This document shows positions 19,206 through 28,633 of a stretch of 34,139 nt of DNA, in pieces. The position numbers were made by a program, and so were the translations under genes. The notes below the pieces were generated by a model. The model worked only from the letters and a program-made list of their open reading frames with translations, was not told the origin of the DNA and did not search any database. Source of the DNA: Minisyncoccota bacterium (GTDB taxonomy: Bacteria; Patescibacteriota; Minisyncoccia; Phycocordibacterales; GCA-2747955); NCBI GenBank assembly GCA_937958705.1, contig CALGNJ010000049.1, positions 1-34,139 on the forward strand, read 5' to 3'. The first letter of the stretch is position 1. Each line of letters opens with the position of its first letter.

Positions 19206-19248
19206 AAATGTAAAGTATTCTTTACATTTTTTTCCTACTGTGTATAAT
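19206..19248 (+). promoter_or_regulatory. Putative promoter with overlapping palindromic operator
   Basis: AAATGTAAAG-TATT-CTTTACATTT palindrome (19206-19229) overlapping a -35-like TTTACA (19221-19226); TATAAT at 19243-19248 (16-nt spacer). Confidence 0.6.
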
Positions 19249-19282
19249 GGCTTCATTATAAAACTAGATAGTATTAATCATT

Positions 19283-20701
19283 ATGAAAAAACATTACGAC
19301 GTAATTGTAGTCGGTGCAGGATCAGGAGGTCTCACCTCTGCGGTAGGATTTAAAAATATTGGCAAGTCCGTACTCCTTGTTGAGCGTGAACACATGGGTG
19401 GTGAATGTACAAATACTGGGTGCATCCCTTCCAAGTCCCTGCTCCATCATGCAAAGTCATATCACAAAGCGAAAAAACTATCTGGCGATACTCCGGAGCT
19501 GAAAACATATCGAATCAATATTCTCTCTCAAGTACAAGCAAAAATTAATGATATCCTTGCGCACGAAACTCCTGAGCAATTTAAAAATATGGGTATCGAT
19601 GTTGTTATGGGTGAAGCAATGTTTACAAGTGAGAAATCTATCACAGTACAAGACCAAGAATATACTTTTGATACATCAGTTATTGCGACCGGATCATCTC
19701 CACGAATGGTAGACGTGCCGGGACTTCAAGAACAGGATCTCTTAACAAACCAAAATGTATTTACACAAGAAAAACTTCCTGAAAAACTTTTGGTTATTGG
19801 ATCTGGACCAATTGGTATGGAGCTCGGGCAAGCCTTTGCAATGCTCGGATCGAACGTAACTATCGCTACAATCGACCATAGATTCGCAAAATTAGAGGAT
19901 GAAGACATATCTCCGATTATAGAAAAGGAGTTTACAGACCTTGGAGTCAATATAATCAAGCGGGCATATATCTCGAAGATCAAAGACGGTGTCGCTTCTT
20001 TCGATATTAAAGATAGTGAGAACACTATAGTAAGCAGTACAGAAGTTCCTTTTGATAAAGTTCTACTTGCAATTGGTCGCGCACCCAATATGCCACAGGG
20101 ATTAGATGTGGCAAAAATAGAACACACCAAGTATGGAGTGACTACAAATAAGCATCACCAAACATCAAACAAAAATATTTTTGCCGTAGGAGATGTTTCA
20201 CTGAAACTCAAATTCACCCACACTGCAGATGACGCAGCTCGTCATGTTGTTAAAAAGGTACTACTTCCCTTCACTAAATCAGACCGCACTAAGCAGGTAC
20301 CAAAGGTAACCTTTACACAACCTGAAATAGCAGCAGTTGGAATGTCTTGGGAACAAGCCATAGAGAACTATGGAGTAAACCAAGTAGTAAAACTCTCCGT
20401 TCCTTACAGCAAGAACGATCGCGCAATTACAGACGAAGCGACTGAGAATGGATTAGCTGTAGTGATTGCAAAGAAGCTGTCTGGAAAAGTTATTGGTGCA
20501 AACATTATTGGTCAATCATCTGGAGAAATAATTTCATTCTTTACCCTAGCTATGGAGCACAATATTTCCCTTTGGAAGGTTAACAAAATTATTTTTCCAT
20601 ATCCAACAGTCTCCCTCATTATTAAAAAGATATCAGATGAATTTCTCTCGTATCAATTACGAAATATCAAATCAGACCTTGCTAATTACTTTAAAAAATA
20701 A
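19283..20701 (+). CDS. Class I pyridine nucleotide-disulfide oxidoreductase (mercuric reductase-like, no HMA domain)
   Basis: FAD motif 'VIVVGAGSGGLTSAVG', redox 'GGECTNTGCIPSK', NAD motif 'VIGSGPIGMELGQAFAMLG', 'IFAVGDVS'. Confidence 0.9.
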   Translation: MKKHYDVIVVGAGSGGLTSAVGFKNIGKSVLLVEREHMGGECTNTGCIPSKSLLHHAKSYHKAKKLSGDTPELKTYRINILSQVQAKINDILAHETPEQFKNMGIDVVMGEAMFTSEKSITVQDQEYTFDTSVIATGSSPRMVDVPGLQEQDLLTNQNVFTQEKLPEKLLVIGSGPIGMELGQAFAMLGSNVTIATIDHRFAKLEDEDISPIIEKEFTDLGVNIIKRAYISKIKDGVASFDIKDSENTIVSSTEVPFDKVLLAIGRAPNMPQGLDVAKIEHTKYGVTTNKHHQTSNKNIFAVGDVSLKLKFTHTADDAARHVVKKVLLPFTKSDRTKQVPKVTFTQPEIAAVGMSWEQAIENYGVNQVVKLSVPYSKNDRAITDEATENGLAVVIAKKLSGKVIGANIIGQSSGEIISFFTLAMEHNISLWKVNKIIFPYPTVSLIIKKISDEFLSYQLRNIKSDLANYFKK

Positions 20702-20703
20702 CC

Positions 20704-21396
20704 ATGACAGATAACATCAACAAAAAAAAGAACTATGCAAAAGTAGCAGGTCTACTCTTCTGGGCAACACTACTAATTGGATTCTTCTGGTATAAAACAA
20801 CAAACCAGCTCACGTTTCTCGAAATGGCCAAGACTATTGGGAGTGCAGAGGAAACAAAATGGGCACCACTAGTATTTATTATTGTGTACGCACTCAGGCC
20901 ACTCATCTTTTTCCCTGCTACACTCCTCACTATTCTCGCTGGAGTTTTGTTTGGACCAATTTATGGAATCATTTACACAATCGTTGGAGAGAACATGTCT
21001 GCAAACCTTGCCTACTGGGTAGGAAGATTCTTTGGTGGAGATGTAAAACTTCCAGAAGGAATTGTAAAACATCTTAGGGCAACTGCTCAAGAAAACTCGT
21101 TCACCACAGTTTTAATTGCACGGTTTATTTATCTGCCGTTTGACCTCACTAACTATGCATCAGGTATCCTAAAAGTCTCGTGGCCTTCGTACTTCCTGGC
21201 AACTCTGATTGGAATTATGCCTGGATTAACTACTTTCGTACTACTAGGAGCATCATTTGAAAACTTAGCAGATTTTGATCCCTCAATGGTTACATTTGAC
21301 CCTCAAACATTTGGGATTTCCGCAGCACTCTTTGTAGCATCCCTACTTCTTGCTCGTTTCTTTAAGAAACGACAATCACAAAAGAAAACAGCGTAA
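20704..21396 (+). CDS. TVP38/TMEM64 (SNARE-associated) family membrane protein
   Basis: 'GVLFGPIYGIIYTIVGENMSANLAYWVGRFFG' and 'FIYLPFDLTNYASGILKVSWPSYFLATLIGIMPG'. Confidence 0.9.
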   Translation: MTDNINKKKNYAKVAGLLFWATLLIGFFWYKTTNQLTFLEMAKTIGSAEETKWAPLVFIIVYALRPLIFFPATLLTILAGVLFGPIYGIIYTIVGENMSANLAYWVGRFFGGDVKLPEGIVKHLRATAQENSFTTVLIARFIYLPFDLTNYASGILKVSWPSYFLATLIGIMPGLTTFVLLGASFENLADFDPSMVTFDPQTFGISAALFVASLLLARFFKKRQSQKKTA

Positions 21397-21399
21397 AAT

Positions 21400-21422
21400 A
21401 AAAACCGCACTGTGCGGTTTTT
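21400..21422. terminator. Intrinsic terminator
   Basis: AAAAACCGCAC-T-GTGCGGTTTTT. Confidence 0.88.
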
Positions 21423-21442
21423 TTAATGATACAATGCGCGCA

Positions 21443-22711
21443 ATGAATAACGAGATGTATGACCTTATTGTCATTGGGGGTGGAGCGGCCGGACTAATGG
21501 CTGCTGGAGTAGCTGCTGAGCGAGGCGCATCTGTTTTAGTACTTGAAAAAAACAAAGAGCCTGGAAAAAAATTAAAGATCACAGGAGGAGGCAGATGCAA
21601 CATTTACAATGCTGAATTTGATACAAAAAAACTTCTCGAGAACTATGGTGATGCAAAAAAATACCTCTACTCTCCTTTCTCACAATTTGCAGCAGAAGAA
21701 TCAAAAGAGTTCTTCCACACCATTGGACTACATACCGTAGTGCAAGCACGTAAACGTGCGTTTCCATACACAGAGAAAGCATATGATGTTTTTAAAGTAC
21801 TAGAAGACTACTGCAAAAAACACCGGGTAGAATTTCGAACAGACACTCCTGTAACTCGGATAGATCAAGAGAACGGACAAATCTCTGGTGTACTCTCGAA
21901 AAAAGAACGTTTTTACGCACAAAACTATATTCTCTCAACTGGTGGGCATGCAGCACCTGAAACAGGATCGACTGGTGACGGATTTAAGTTCTTAGAAAAA
22001 CTAGGACACACCGTTCATAAACCCAGCCCAAATATTGTTCCCCTCACCTCAAATGCACAGTGGATTCACCGGCTTGCTGGAACATCTCTTTCATTCATGA
22101 AGATCCGATTTATCCAAGACGGAAAGACACATATCCGTAAAACAGGAAAAGTTCTTCTTACTCACTTTGGTATTTCAGGACCTCTAATTCTTAACTCTGC
22201 ACAAGAAGTACAAGAACTCATGCATGCTGGAGATGTAACCGGATCTATCGACCTATTCCCTGATACAGAACTTAATGATGTTGATCGGCGTATCTGGAGA
22301 ATCTTCGAACAACACAAAAATAAGAAGGTAAAAAACGTAATTAAAGAATTGGTCCCTAGAACGCTTGGGTTAGAACTATTAGCCATGCTCAAAATTGATA
22401 TAGCAGAAACTGATGTTAACGAGGTTTCAAAAGAATCCAGAAAAGAGCTTGCTTATCTGTGTAAAAATCTTGAATTCCCTATTACTGGAACCCTTGGTTG
22501 GGACAAAGCGGTTATTGCGGACGGAGGCGTGCATCTTGATGAAGTTGATTTCAAAACGATGCAATCAAGAAAATTTTCGAACTTGTACTTACTTGGAGAT
22601 ATCCTACATATTAATCGCCCATCCGGAGGATTCTCACTACAATTGTGTTGGACAACTGCCTGGGTTGCAGCACAAGCAATCCCACTCGAGAAAGAAAAAT
22701 GTAAGAGATAA
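21443..22711 (+). CDS. HI0933/BaiN-like NAD(P)/FAD-dependent oxidoreductase
   Basis: MNNEMYDLIVIGGGAAGLMAAGVAAERGASVLVLEKNKEPGKKLKITGGGRCN. The track start (21350) lies before the terminator; ATG 21443 follows a TACAAT box. Confidence 0.92.
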   Translation: MNNEMYDLIVIGGGAAGLMAAGVAAERGASVLVLEKNKEPGKKLKITGGGRCNIYNAEFDTKKLLENYGDAKKYLYSPFSQFAAEESKEFFHTIGLHTVVQARKRAFPYTEKAYDVFKVLEDYCKKHRVEFRTDTPVTRIDQENGQISGVLSKKERFYAQNYILSTGGHAAPETGSTGDGFKFLEKLGHTVHKPSPNIVPLTSNAQWIHRLAGTSLSFMKIRFIQDGKTHIRKTGKVLLTHFGISGPLILNSAQEVQELMHAGDVTGSIDLFPDTELNDVDRRIWRIFEQHKNKKVKNVIKELVPRTLGLELLAMLKIDIAETDVNEVSKESRKELAYLCKNLEFPITGTLGWDKAVIADGGVHLDEVDFKTMQSRKFSNLYLLGDILHINRPSGGFSLQLCWTTAWVAAQAIPLEKEKCKR

Positions 22712-22736
22712 AACAGCACTCAGTGAGTGCTGTTTT
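22710..22736. terminator. Bidirectional intrinsic terminator
   Basis: AAAACAGCACTC-AGT-GAGTGCTGTTTT between convergent genes. Confidence 0.88.
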
Positions 22737-22748
22737 TATATATAAGAT

Positions 22749-23207
22749 CTATACAGTTTCGTATGTTACTTCTCCTTCTCCAATATGCTCTAAAATTAGT
22801 ACTACTGTTGGAGTTGCTGCGCCCTTCTGTTGCAAATATGCCAGAATCTTGTCTTTCACTTCCTGTAATTGATCTTTCTGAAACGACACTTCTGCCTCTA
22901 AGGAGTCAAAGTTTTTGTGCCCTCCATATGCACCACAGTCTGTATGATGAAAAACGTAAACTGTCTCACCTGCATGTAACCCAACAGCAACTTCGACACC
23001 AAAGAGTAATACTTCGCCCTTTCCATCAAGAATCCACTTTCCTGCTCCTGGTGCAACCAGTGGATCATAGTCACTATTAGCTAGGCCGTATGCTTCTTGT
23101 AAATACTTTGCACGTGCGTCTTGGAACCGTGGGTCTTGGCAACCCAAAATACATGCCTGTACATTATGAATGGCTGTATGTTTTGTTGAAATTGTTATTT
23201 TTGTCAT
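22749..23207 (-). CDS. Small beta-carbonic-anhydrase-like protein
   Basis: 'ACILGCQDPRF' (CxDxR) and 'FHHTDCGAYGG' (HxxC) metal-site motifs in a 152-aa protein. Confidence 0.72.
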   Translation of the reverse strand: MTKITISTKHTAIHNVQACILGCQDPRFQDARAKYLQEAYGLANSDYDPLVAPGAGKWILDGKGEVLLFGVEVAVGLHAGETVYVFHHTDCGAYGGHKNFDSLEAEVSFQKDQLQEVKDKILAYLQQKGAATPTVVLILEHIGEGEVTYETV

Positions 23208-23262
23208 AGTGATTATTATTGTACTCCTCTTGTATTAATTATGTATATATATATATATTGTG

Positions 23263-23302
23263 CACATAAAAAGAGTGACACCTGTGTCACTCTTTTTATG
23301 TG
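23263..23302. terminator. Intrinsic terminator
   Basis: Perfect 19-bp arms CACATAAAAAGAGTGACAC-CT-GTGTCACTCTTTTTATGTG. Confidence 0.88.
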
Positions 23303-23304
23303 AA

Positions 23305-23478
23305 TTACATTCCTTTCATCATTGTTCCCATCGCTAGAACAACAAATGCAGCTAGAACTAGCCAGAATGCAACCATACCTCCAAGCATTGGAACGATCCC
23401 AGTGGCTCCTAGTAATCCTAGTGCCGCCAGAACAACAGTTGCCCAGAACACTACTCGTTTTGGTGCATTTAATCGCAT
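23305..23478 (-). CDS. Small two-TM membrane protein
   Basis: MRLNAPKRVVFWATVVLAALGLLGATGIVPMLGGMVAFWLVLAAFVVLAMGTMMKGM; 57 aa from ATG 23478. Confidence 0.7.
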   Translation of the reverse strand: MRLNAPKRVVFWATVVLAALGLLGATGIVPMLGGMVAFWLVLAAFVVLAMGTMMKGM

Positions 23479-23614
23479 ATTACATTTTTTACTACTAGTA
23501 ATATATTCATTATGGCACAAGATTTTTGATACATAAGAGACTTATCCACCACCTGTCTTGAATGGATTATATATATTTCATAAAATGCAAACTTAATTAT
23601 TAAGAACAAAATAT

Positions 23615-24886
23615 ATGTTATTTCCAATACTAGGGTCAATCGTGTTTATTATCGGGTACATTGGTATCGCGATGGAGCACAAGACCCACATTAATAAATC
23701 AGCATGGGCACTATTTACTGGTGGATTTCTTTGGCTCCTTGTCGCACTAAATGACTATAGTGTTATCGAGGATAAGATGATGCATGCTGGCTATGAGATC
23801 TTCTCGATCACCTTGTTCTTACTCGCAGCCATGTCTTTGGTTGAGATATTGATAGCGTGTGGAGTCTTTGATCTATTGCGCCAAAAGATGCTCACCTACA
23901 ATCTTGATAACAAGAAACAATTTCTTATTTTCTTGATTCTGGCATTTTTCTTATCCGGAATCATCGACAACCTAACTGCAACAATTATTCTGCTACAGAT
24001 TGCACGAAAATTCTTTAAAGCCGAAAACCTGCTGGTTGCTGCGGTCGGAGTAGTACTTGCTGCAAACGCAGGAGGTGCATTCTCACCTATTGGAGATATT
24101 ACAACTATCATGTTGTGGATTGCAGGTAAATTTTCTGCATGGGAAATTATTTCACGTGGATTCCTTCCTTCCCTTGCGATCTTCATGGTTGCAGGACTAC
24201 TACTTATGAGGAAGATGCAAAATGCTGATGACGATACACCTCCATCTGAACAGGTAGCTACACTGTCTGTTGGTAGAAAAATCATTGTTGCGGTAACGCT
24301 ATTATCATTTTTTATGCCTATCGCAGCAAAAGCATTACACCTACCTCCAGTATCAGGAATTCTATTTGGACTTGGACTAACATGGTTGCTTGTAGATTTT
24401 TTACACGCACGTGACACAAAAGAGACAAAGTTCTCAGAAGGCATGGAGGAGCTACTCCAAAAGACTGATATCTCTTCAATTAAATTCTTTGTAGGTATCT
24501 TGCTTGCCGTCTCAGCTCTTGAGGCTCTTGGGGTGCTTGGTGCTATCTCTGGATACATCTATGGAGCAGACCAAGAAACAAGCAGAGTGATTATAGGTAA
24601 TGTCGTAATGGGTATGATTTCTTCAATCCTAGATAACATTCCACTTACTGCAATTGCCATTAACATTCTTGAAGCTGGTGATACAAACCTATGGGTCCTT
24701 CTCGCTATTTGTGTAGGAACGGGAGGATCTCTTCTCTCGATTGGATCAGCAGCCGGTGTAGTAGCAATGGGAATTATCAAGGAACTTACGTTCAAAAAAT
24801 ATTTCCAAATTGCATTTATCCCAGCACTTATCTCATACTTTGTAGGTATTACTGTGTGGTGGATCCAAACAACCCTCTTCTTCTAA
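23615..24886 (+). CDS. NhaD-type Na+/H+ antiporter (ion transporter superfamily)
   Basis: 'FLSGIIDNLTATIILLQIARKFF', 'AANAGGAFSPIGDITTIMLWIAGKFSAWEII', 'GMISSILDNIPLTA', 'GTGGSLLSIGSAAGVVAMG'. Confidence 0.9.
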   Translation: MLFPILGSIVFIIGYIGIAMEHKTHINKSAWALFTGGFLWLLVALNDYSVIEDKMMHAGYEIFSITLFLLAAMSLVEILIACGVFDLLRQKMLTYNLDNKKQFLIFLILAFFLSGIIDNLTATIILLQIARKFFKAENLLVAAVGVVLAANAGGAFSPIGDITTIMLWIAGKFSAWEIISRGFLPSLAIFMVAGLLLMRKMQNADDDTPPSEQVATLSVGRKIIVAVTLLSFFMPIAAKALHLPPVSGILFGLGLTWLLVDFLHARDTKETKFSEGMEELLQKTDISSIKFFVGILLAVSALEALGVLGAISGYIYGADQETSRVIIGNVVMGMISSILDNIPLTAIAINILEAGDTNLWVLLAICVGTGGSLLSIGSAAGVVAMGIIKELTFKKYFQIAFIPALISYFVGITVWWIQTTLFF

Positions 24887-24903
24887 AGAAAAGAAACATA
24901 CAC

Positions 24904-24931
24904 AAAAACACGGACATCAGTCCGTGTTTTT
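24904..24931. terminator. Bidirectional intrinsic terminator
   Basis: AAAAACACGGAC-ATCA-GTCCGTGTTTTT between convergent genes. Confidence 0.88.
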
Positions 24932-24960
24932 GAATATCGAATAATAATCTTTCTTACTGT

Positions 24961-25716
24961 CTATTTTCTATCAACAAGCGGCATGAGCAAAAATGACCAA
25001 AGGTTCTTTTCTCCTCCATAAGACAATCCTATTGTATCTGGCGTTGCTCTGTTTTTAGTCTTAAAAAGAATATCCCACCATGAAAATATTACCCCGTAGT
25101 TTGAGTCATGTTCTTGACGTTTATCTGAGTGATGAGTTTGATGTAGCCTGGGAGAGATAAGTACATACTCAAGCACATTCTGTACACGTGCAGGCAATGC
25201 AATGTTTGCGTGATGAAACATAGCAAAAATTGTAATGAGTGATTCATACAAAAAGAATACATATAAGGGAACCCCAAAAACGATTAATATACAGGATTTA
25301 AATAGTACAGATAACAATAGTTCGCCTATATGAAAACGCAAAGCAGACGTAACATTAAGATACCTCTCAGCGTGATGTGTTTGATGAAATGACCAAAGGA
25401 ATGGAATCCTATGATTAATCATGTGCCAAAACCAAATAAGTAGATCTAGTATCAGTATTCCAAGTACATATTGAAGTACAACTGGAACATACTCAAACAT
25501 GTTGTGGATAGCAAACTCGCTCACTAATACAAAAACCAATCCCACACTAAGCACGTATGTCACAACTGTATTACATAGAAAAATTTCTGCATTGGTAGTA
25601 TATGAATTCTTCTTTTGTCTCGGTGCATACATCCGCGCTGGTTTATATAATTCCCACACCAACAAAAGCAGCAGTAAAACAAATGAACCGACACTAAGCA
25701 AAAATTCTATTTCCAT
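24961..25716 (-). CDS. Sterol desaturase/fatty acid hydroxylase superfamily protein
   Basis: Histidine boxes 'HMINH', 'HQTHHAE', 'FHHANI', 'LHQTHHSD' in a multi-TM protein. Confidence 0.9.
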   Translation of the reverse strand: MEIEFLLSVGSFVLLLLLLVWELYKPARMYAPRQKKNSYTTNAEIFLCNTVVTYVLSVGLVFVLVSEFAIHNMFEYVPVVLQYVLGILILDLLIWFWHMINHRIPFLWSFHQTHHAERYLNVTSALRFHIGELLLSVLFKSCILIVFGVPLYVFFLYESLITIFAMFHHANIALPARVQNVLEYVLISPRLHQTHHSDKRQEHDSNYGVIFSWWDILFKTKNRATPDTIGLSYGGEKNLWSFLLMPLVDRK

Positions 25717-25724
25717 ATAACTAT

Positions 25725-26252
25725 CTATTCACACGTGAGTGGTTTGTTAATAAGCCTTACTAATTGCCAGACAGAGAATAACAACGCAATAACTCCAAAG
25801 TAAAGAAATTCAGCCCCCCTAAACGGAAGCAGTAGCACTAATCCACCAAGCCCCACGGTCCCTAAAACAGCAGTAAGAGCGAGTGTTCCACATGCAGAGC
25901 AACCAATACCTAAAAGACCTAGCAAAAGCCCTAAAAAGCCAGTTCCTGAGGTTTTAACCAACACAGCACCTTGCTGTTTATAATAAAATACTAGCAGCGA
26001 GATTATTACTCCTGTAAGTACCGCAATCAACAGTGTGGGAATCAGTGTTGGTTCGGTGTTATGTTTTAAGAGCGTGAGTATCGATTCTCGCATGATAGAC
26101 CCTCCTCCTTGGAGTGAATCATCGAGTGCAATTGCTCCCCCAATCTCTTCTAGATGTGGCGTGATCGAAAAAATAATAAAAGAAACAAGTGATATAAAAA
26201 AACCAAGTACTACATACGTTGGCTTTTTAAAAATAGAAACAAGAGTTTTCAT
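25725..26252 (-). CDS. Four-TM membrane protein with CxxC (GIGCSACG)
   Basis: 175 aa, hydrophobic, 'LLGIGCSACGTLALTAVLGTVGLGGLVLLLPF'; adjacent to the DsbA-family gene. Confidence 0.7.
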   Translation of the reverse strand: MKTLVSIFKKPTYVVLGFFISLVSFIIFSITPHLEEIGGAIALDDSLQGGGSIMRESILTLLKHNTEPTLIPTLLIAVLTGVIISLLVFYYKQQGAVLVKTSGTGFLGLLLGLLGIGCSACGTLALTAVLGTVGLGGLVLLLPFRGAEFLYFGVIALLFSVWQLVRLINKPLTCE

Positions 26253-26289
26253 GAGTACAGTATACCATGAGTGTCAAGCTAACTTAACA

Positions 26290-26973
26290 TTATAACTCCT
26301 CTGTAGGCGTCGCAATATCCTTCTGTGTTTCTGTTTGCACAGCAGATTTTGCCGCATCTATCAGCTCTTGGAACTCTTGGACGGAACTTGCTCTAATCTT
26401 TTCTCCTTGAAGCATAAATGTTGGTGTTGAATTAACTCCAATCGCAGTTCCGCCGTTAAAATCTTGACTGACTTTATTGAGTGCAACATCTGAAGATCTA
26501 TATGCATTAAATGCATCAATATCTAGACCAAGCTCTTGTGCGTATCGTTCAAAGATATCACTTGCTGCCCCTGTCCCCAAACCTGACCACAAAGTTTGTT
26601 CTTCGAATTGCTTTTCAACCATCTGGTCAAATTGTCCTTGAGCTCCAGCCGCTTCAGCTGCCGCTCCAGCCATTCTTGCGTTTCTATGGAAGTGTAGCGG
26701 AAAGTGCCTTGTAACAACTGCAATGTCTGGATTCGCAGCTTTCACTTGATTCATAATCGGGTGAAATGCAGCACAAGCTGGACATTGTAGATCTAAGTAC
26801 TCGAATAATACGACAGATGAATTTACATCCCCAACCACATGATCATCGGCTTGTATCTGTAATACTTTTGAAGTATCAACTGGTGTTGGTGCTTCTTTTG
26901 CTCCATTAACATATAGCCCAAGTCCTATAATTACCGCAAATAGGATAGCGGTTACTGCAATAATTTTATTCAT
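26290..26973 (-). CDS. DsbA-family thioredoxin-fold protein, membrane anchored
   Basis: N-terminal TM, 'FEYLDLQCPACAAFHPIMNQVKAANPDIAVVTRHFPL', 'INSTPTF'-type cis-Pro (GVNSTPTFMLQG). Confidence 0.9.
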   Translation of the reverse strand: MNKIIAVTAILFAVIIGLGLYVNGAKEAPTPVDTSKVLQIQADDHVVGDVNSSVVLFEYLDLQCPACAAFHPIMNQVKAANPDIAVVTRHFPLHFHRNARMAGAAAEAAGAQGQFDQMVEKQFEEQTLWSGLGTGAASDIFERYAQELGLDIDAFNAYRSSDVALNKVSQDFNGGTAIGVNSTPTFMLQGEKIRASSVQEFQELIDAAKSAVQTETQKDIATPTEEL

Positions 26974-27026
26974 AATTTTATATTAAATTTCTACTATTCT
27001 AGCAAACGCATTACGTAAAACAAACG

Positions 27027-28169
27027 CTATAATAAAATAAATGATAGTTCATCAAACTGTATTCCATTAATCTGCAGAACAGCTCGATGTTCACCTGGAT
27101 ACAAAGTCTTGGTAGACATACTTCTCATCATATGTTTCTTGCTCAAAGAGACTGTTTCTCCTGGAGCAAGTAACAACTTCTTAATCTTAAATGTTTTAGG
27201 TGTCATCTCTCCATTCTTTTTCTGAAAATACACAATGTAATCTACTAATAAATCTTGCTTCTTGTTAGACACAGAACTCACATTAAAAGAAAAATTAAAG
27301 CTTTCTCCTACATGCACATGTTCTGTTTCTTGCGCAACCTGATCCACAACAATATTAGGCTTCCTGTACCCAACCAGCCTGAGCGCATCCTTATTACCCT
27401 GATTCACTAAGGTCCTCAATGAGTGTTTGATAATAAAATCAAGTTCTTGTGGTTCTTGCTTCCCTTCTTGTTTCCATTTCTTAAGAGTTGTAATAACAAG
27501 GTTTGGGTCGATTTTAGAAATATCATTCATGTGGTTCGCAACCGACCTGGTAACATATCGGGTTTTGTCAGCATGCAATCTATTCAGAATAGGCATAGGT
27601 CTTGTGTGGTGGGTATGTATTTTATGACACCATGGCAGCATTACTCGTGTTCCCTCACTCGCCAATCGCCGTACGTGATAATTTGCATCTTGCGCGCATT
27701 TTTCTAAAAACGTGAACGACTCATCAGGAAATTCATTAATAAAGTACCGTATCGCGCCTTCGGCTGAAAATCGTTTTGTCATCTCAACCAATGCTGCAAG
27801 CGAATAATCCAGATGCTCTTTGGTACAACCTTTAGTTGCAACAAAATGAGAATATGGCGCAGGTATAAATAATCCAAAGTCATCATCTTGCTTATTTGGG
27901 TCTAGCTCATCTGGCAGTGAAGCGAGGAGTACAGCTACTGTCCCCTCATAGTCTTTTGCAATATAGTGCTCAAAATTATGACAAATCCAATCTATTCTTT
28001 CTTTGAGCTCTAGATCAGGAAACTTAGAGACAACACGCCGTATAAAACTACGAGTCTTAAATTCTGTGTATACCTTCCCTATTTGTTTGGCAAGCTCACT
28101 AACATTTTTTCTATTAAATAATTCATCTTTAAGTGAAAATTTTGGAGTAGTTTCTTTATAGCTTTTCAT
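27027..28169 (-). CDS. HEAT-repeat, DNA alkylation repair (AlkD-like) family protein
   Basis: HEAT-like repeats ('DANYHVRRLASEGTRVMLPW', 'RYVTRSVANHMNDISKIDP', 'IKHSLRTLVNQGNKDALRLVGY') plus C-terminal beta-rich domain. Confidence 0.78.
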   Translation of the reverse strand: MKSYKETTPKFSLKDELFNRKNVSELAKQIGKVYTEFKTRSFIRRVVSKFPDLELKERIDWICHNFEHYIAKDYEGTVAVLLASLPDELDPNKQDDDFGLFIPAPYSHFVATKGCTKEHLDYSLAALVEMTKRFSAEGAIRYFINEFPDESFTFLEKCAQDANYHVRRLASEGTRVMLPWCHKIHTHHTRPMPILNRLHADKTRYVTRSVANHMNDISKIDPNLVITTLKKWKQEGKQEPQELDFIIKHSLRTLVNQGNKDALRLVGYRKPNIVVDQVAQETEHVHVGESFNFSFNVSSVSNKKQDLLVDYIVYFQKKNGEMTPKTFKIKKLLLAPGETVSLSKKHMMRSMSTKTLYPGEHRAVLQINGIQFDELSFILL

Positions 28170-28270
28170 GATGTGAGTCTAACGTACTATCACAGTAATT
28201 TCACCGCCACCTTGTACACAATAAAAATATTAGTCGAAAAAAATTAGTATTTTAGATATACTATACTGAT

Positions 28271-28597
28271 ATGAATATATTAAATGGAATTATCTTTGTC
28301 TTTACCGGTGCAATAATCCTACTGGTGCAAGCTGATGTGGTTGCACTCAGCTTTAACTGGGCGTGGCCGAGTTTACTCGCATTATATGGACTCTATCTCA
28401 TTCTTTCTTCTCAACGAAAAATCGTTGAGAAATCAGTGAGCAGAAAAGCTGCAAAACATGAAGCAAAGCTTGAGAAAAAACTAGAAAAAGAGCACATCAA
28501 AGAGAAAAAAGTTCTTGAAGAAAAGATTCAGGAAAAAGATAAACTTGTCGAAGAAGCAGAAGAAGTAATTGACGATATGGTAAATCCAAAACTATAA
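28271..28597 (+). CDS. Small membrane protein with C-terminal coiled coil
   Basis: Two hydrophobic segments then Lys/Glu coiled coil; 108 aa. Confidence 0.75.
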   Translation: MNILNGIIFVFTGAIILLVQADVVALSFNWAWPSLLALYGLYLILSSQRKIVEKSVSRKAAKHEAKLEKKLEKEHIKEKKVLEEKIQEKDKLVEEAEEVIDDMVNPKL

Positions 28598-28633
28598 ATG
28601 AAAAAGACGGCTGAGCCGTCTTTTTCATTTATA
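28593..28633. terminator. Bidirectional terminator overlapping both convergent stop codons
   Basis: Perfect 20-bp arms TATAAATGAAAAAGACGGCT-G-AGCCGTCTTTTTCATTTATA; TAA of each flanking gene lies in an arm. Confidence 0.88.

Noticed and set aside
19283-20701. Calling the oxidoreductase mercuric reductase (merA)
   Set aside because: No HMA domain and no C-terminal vicinal cysteines, so a mercury function is not supported.
23243-23259. (TA)n run upstream of the carbonic-anhydrase-like gene
   Set aside because: Short AT dinucleotide run in AT-rich intergenic DNA; no further evidence of phase variation.
23896-24558. 220-aa minus-strand ORF
   Set aside because: Antisense to the NhaD-type antiporter, which has clear family motifs.
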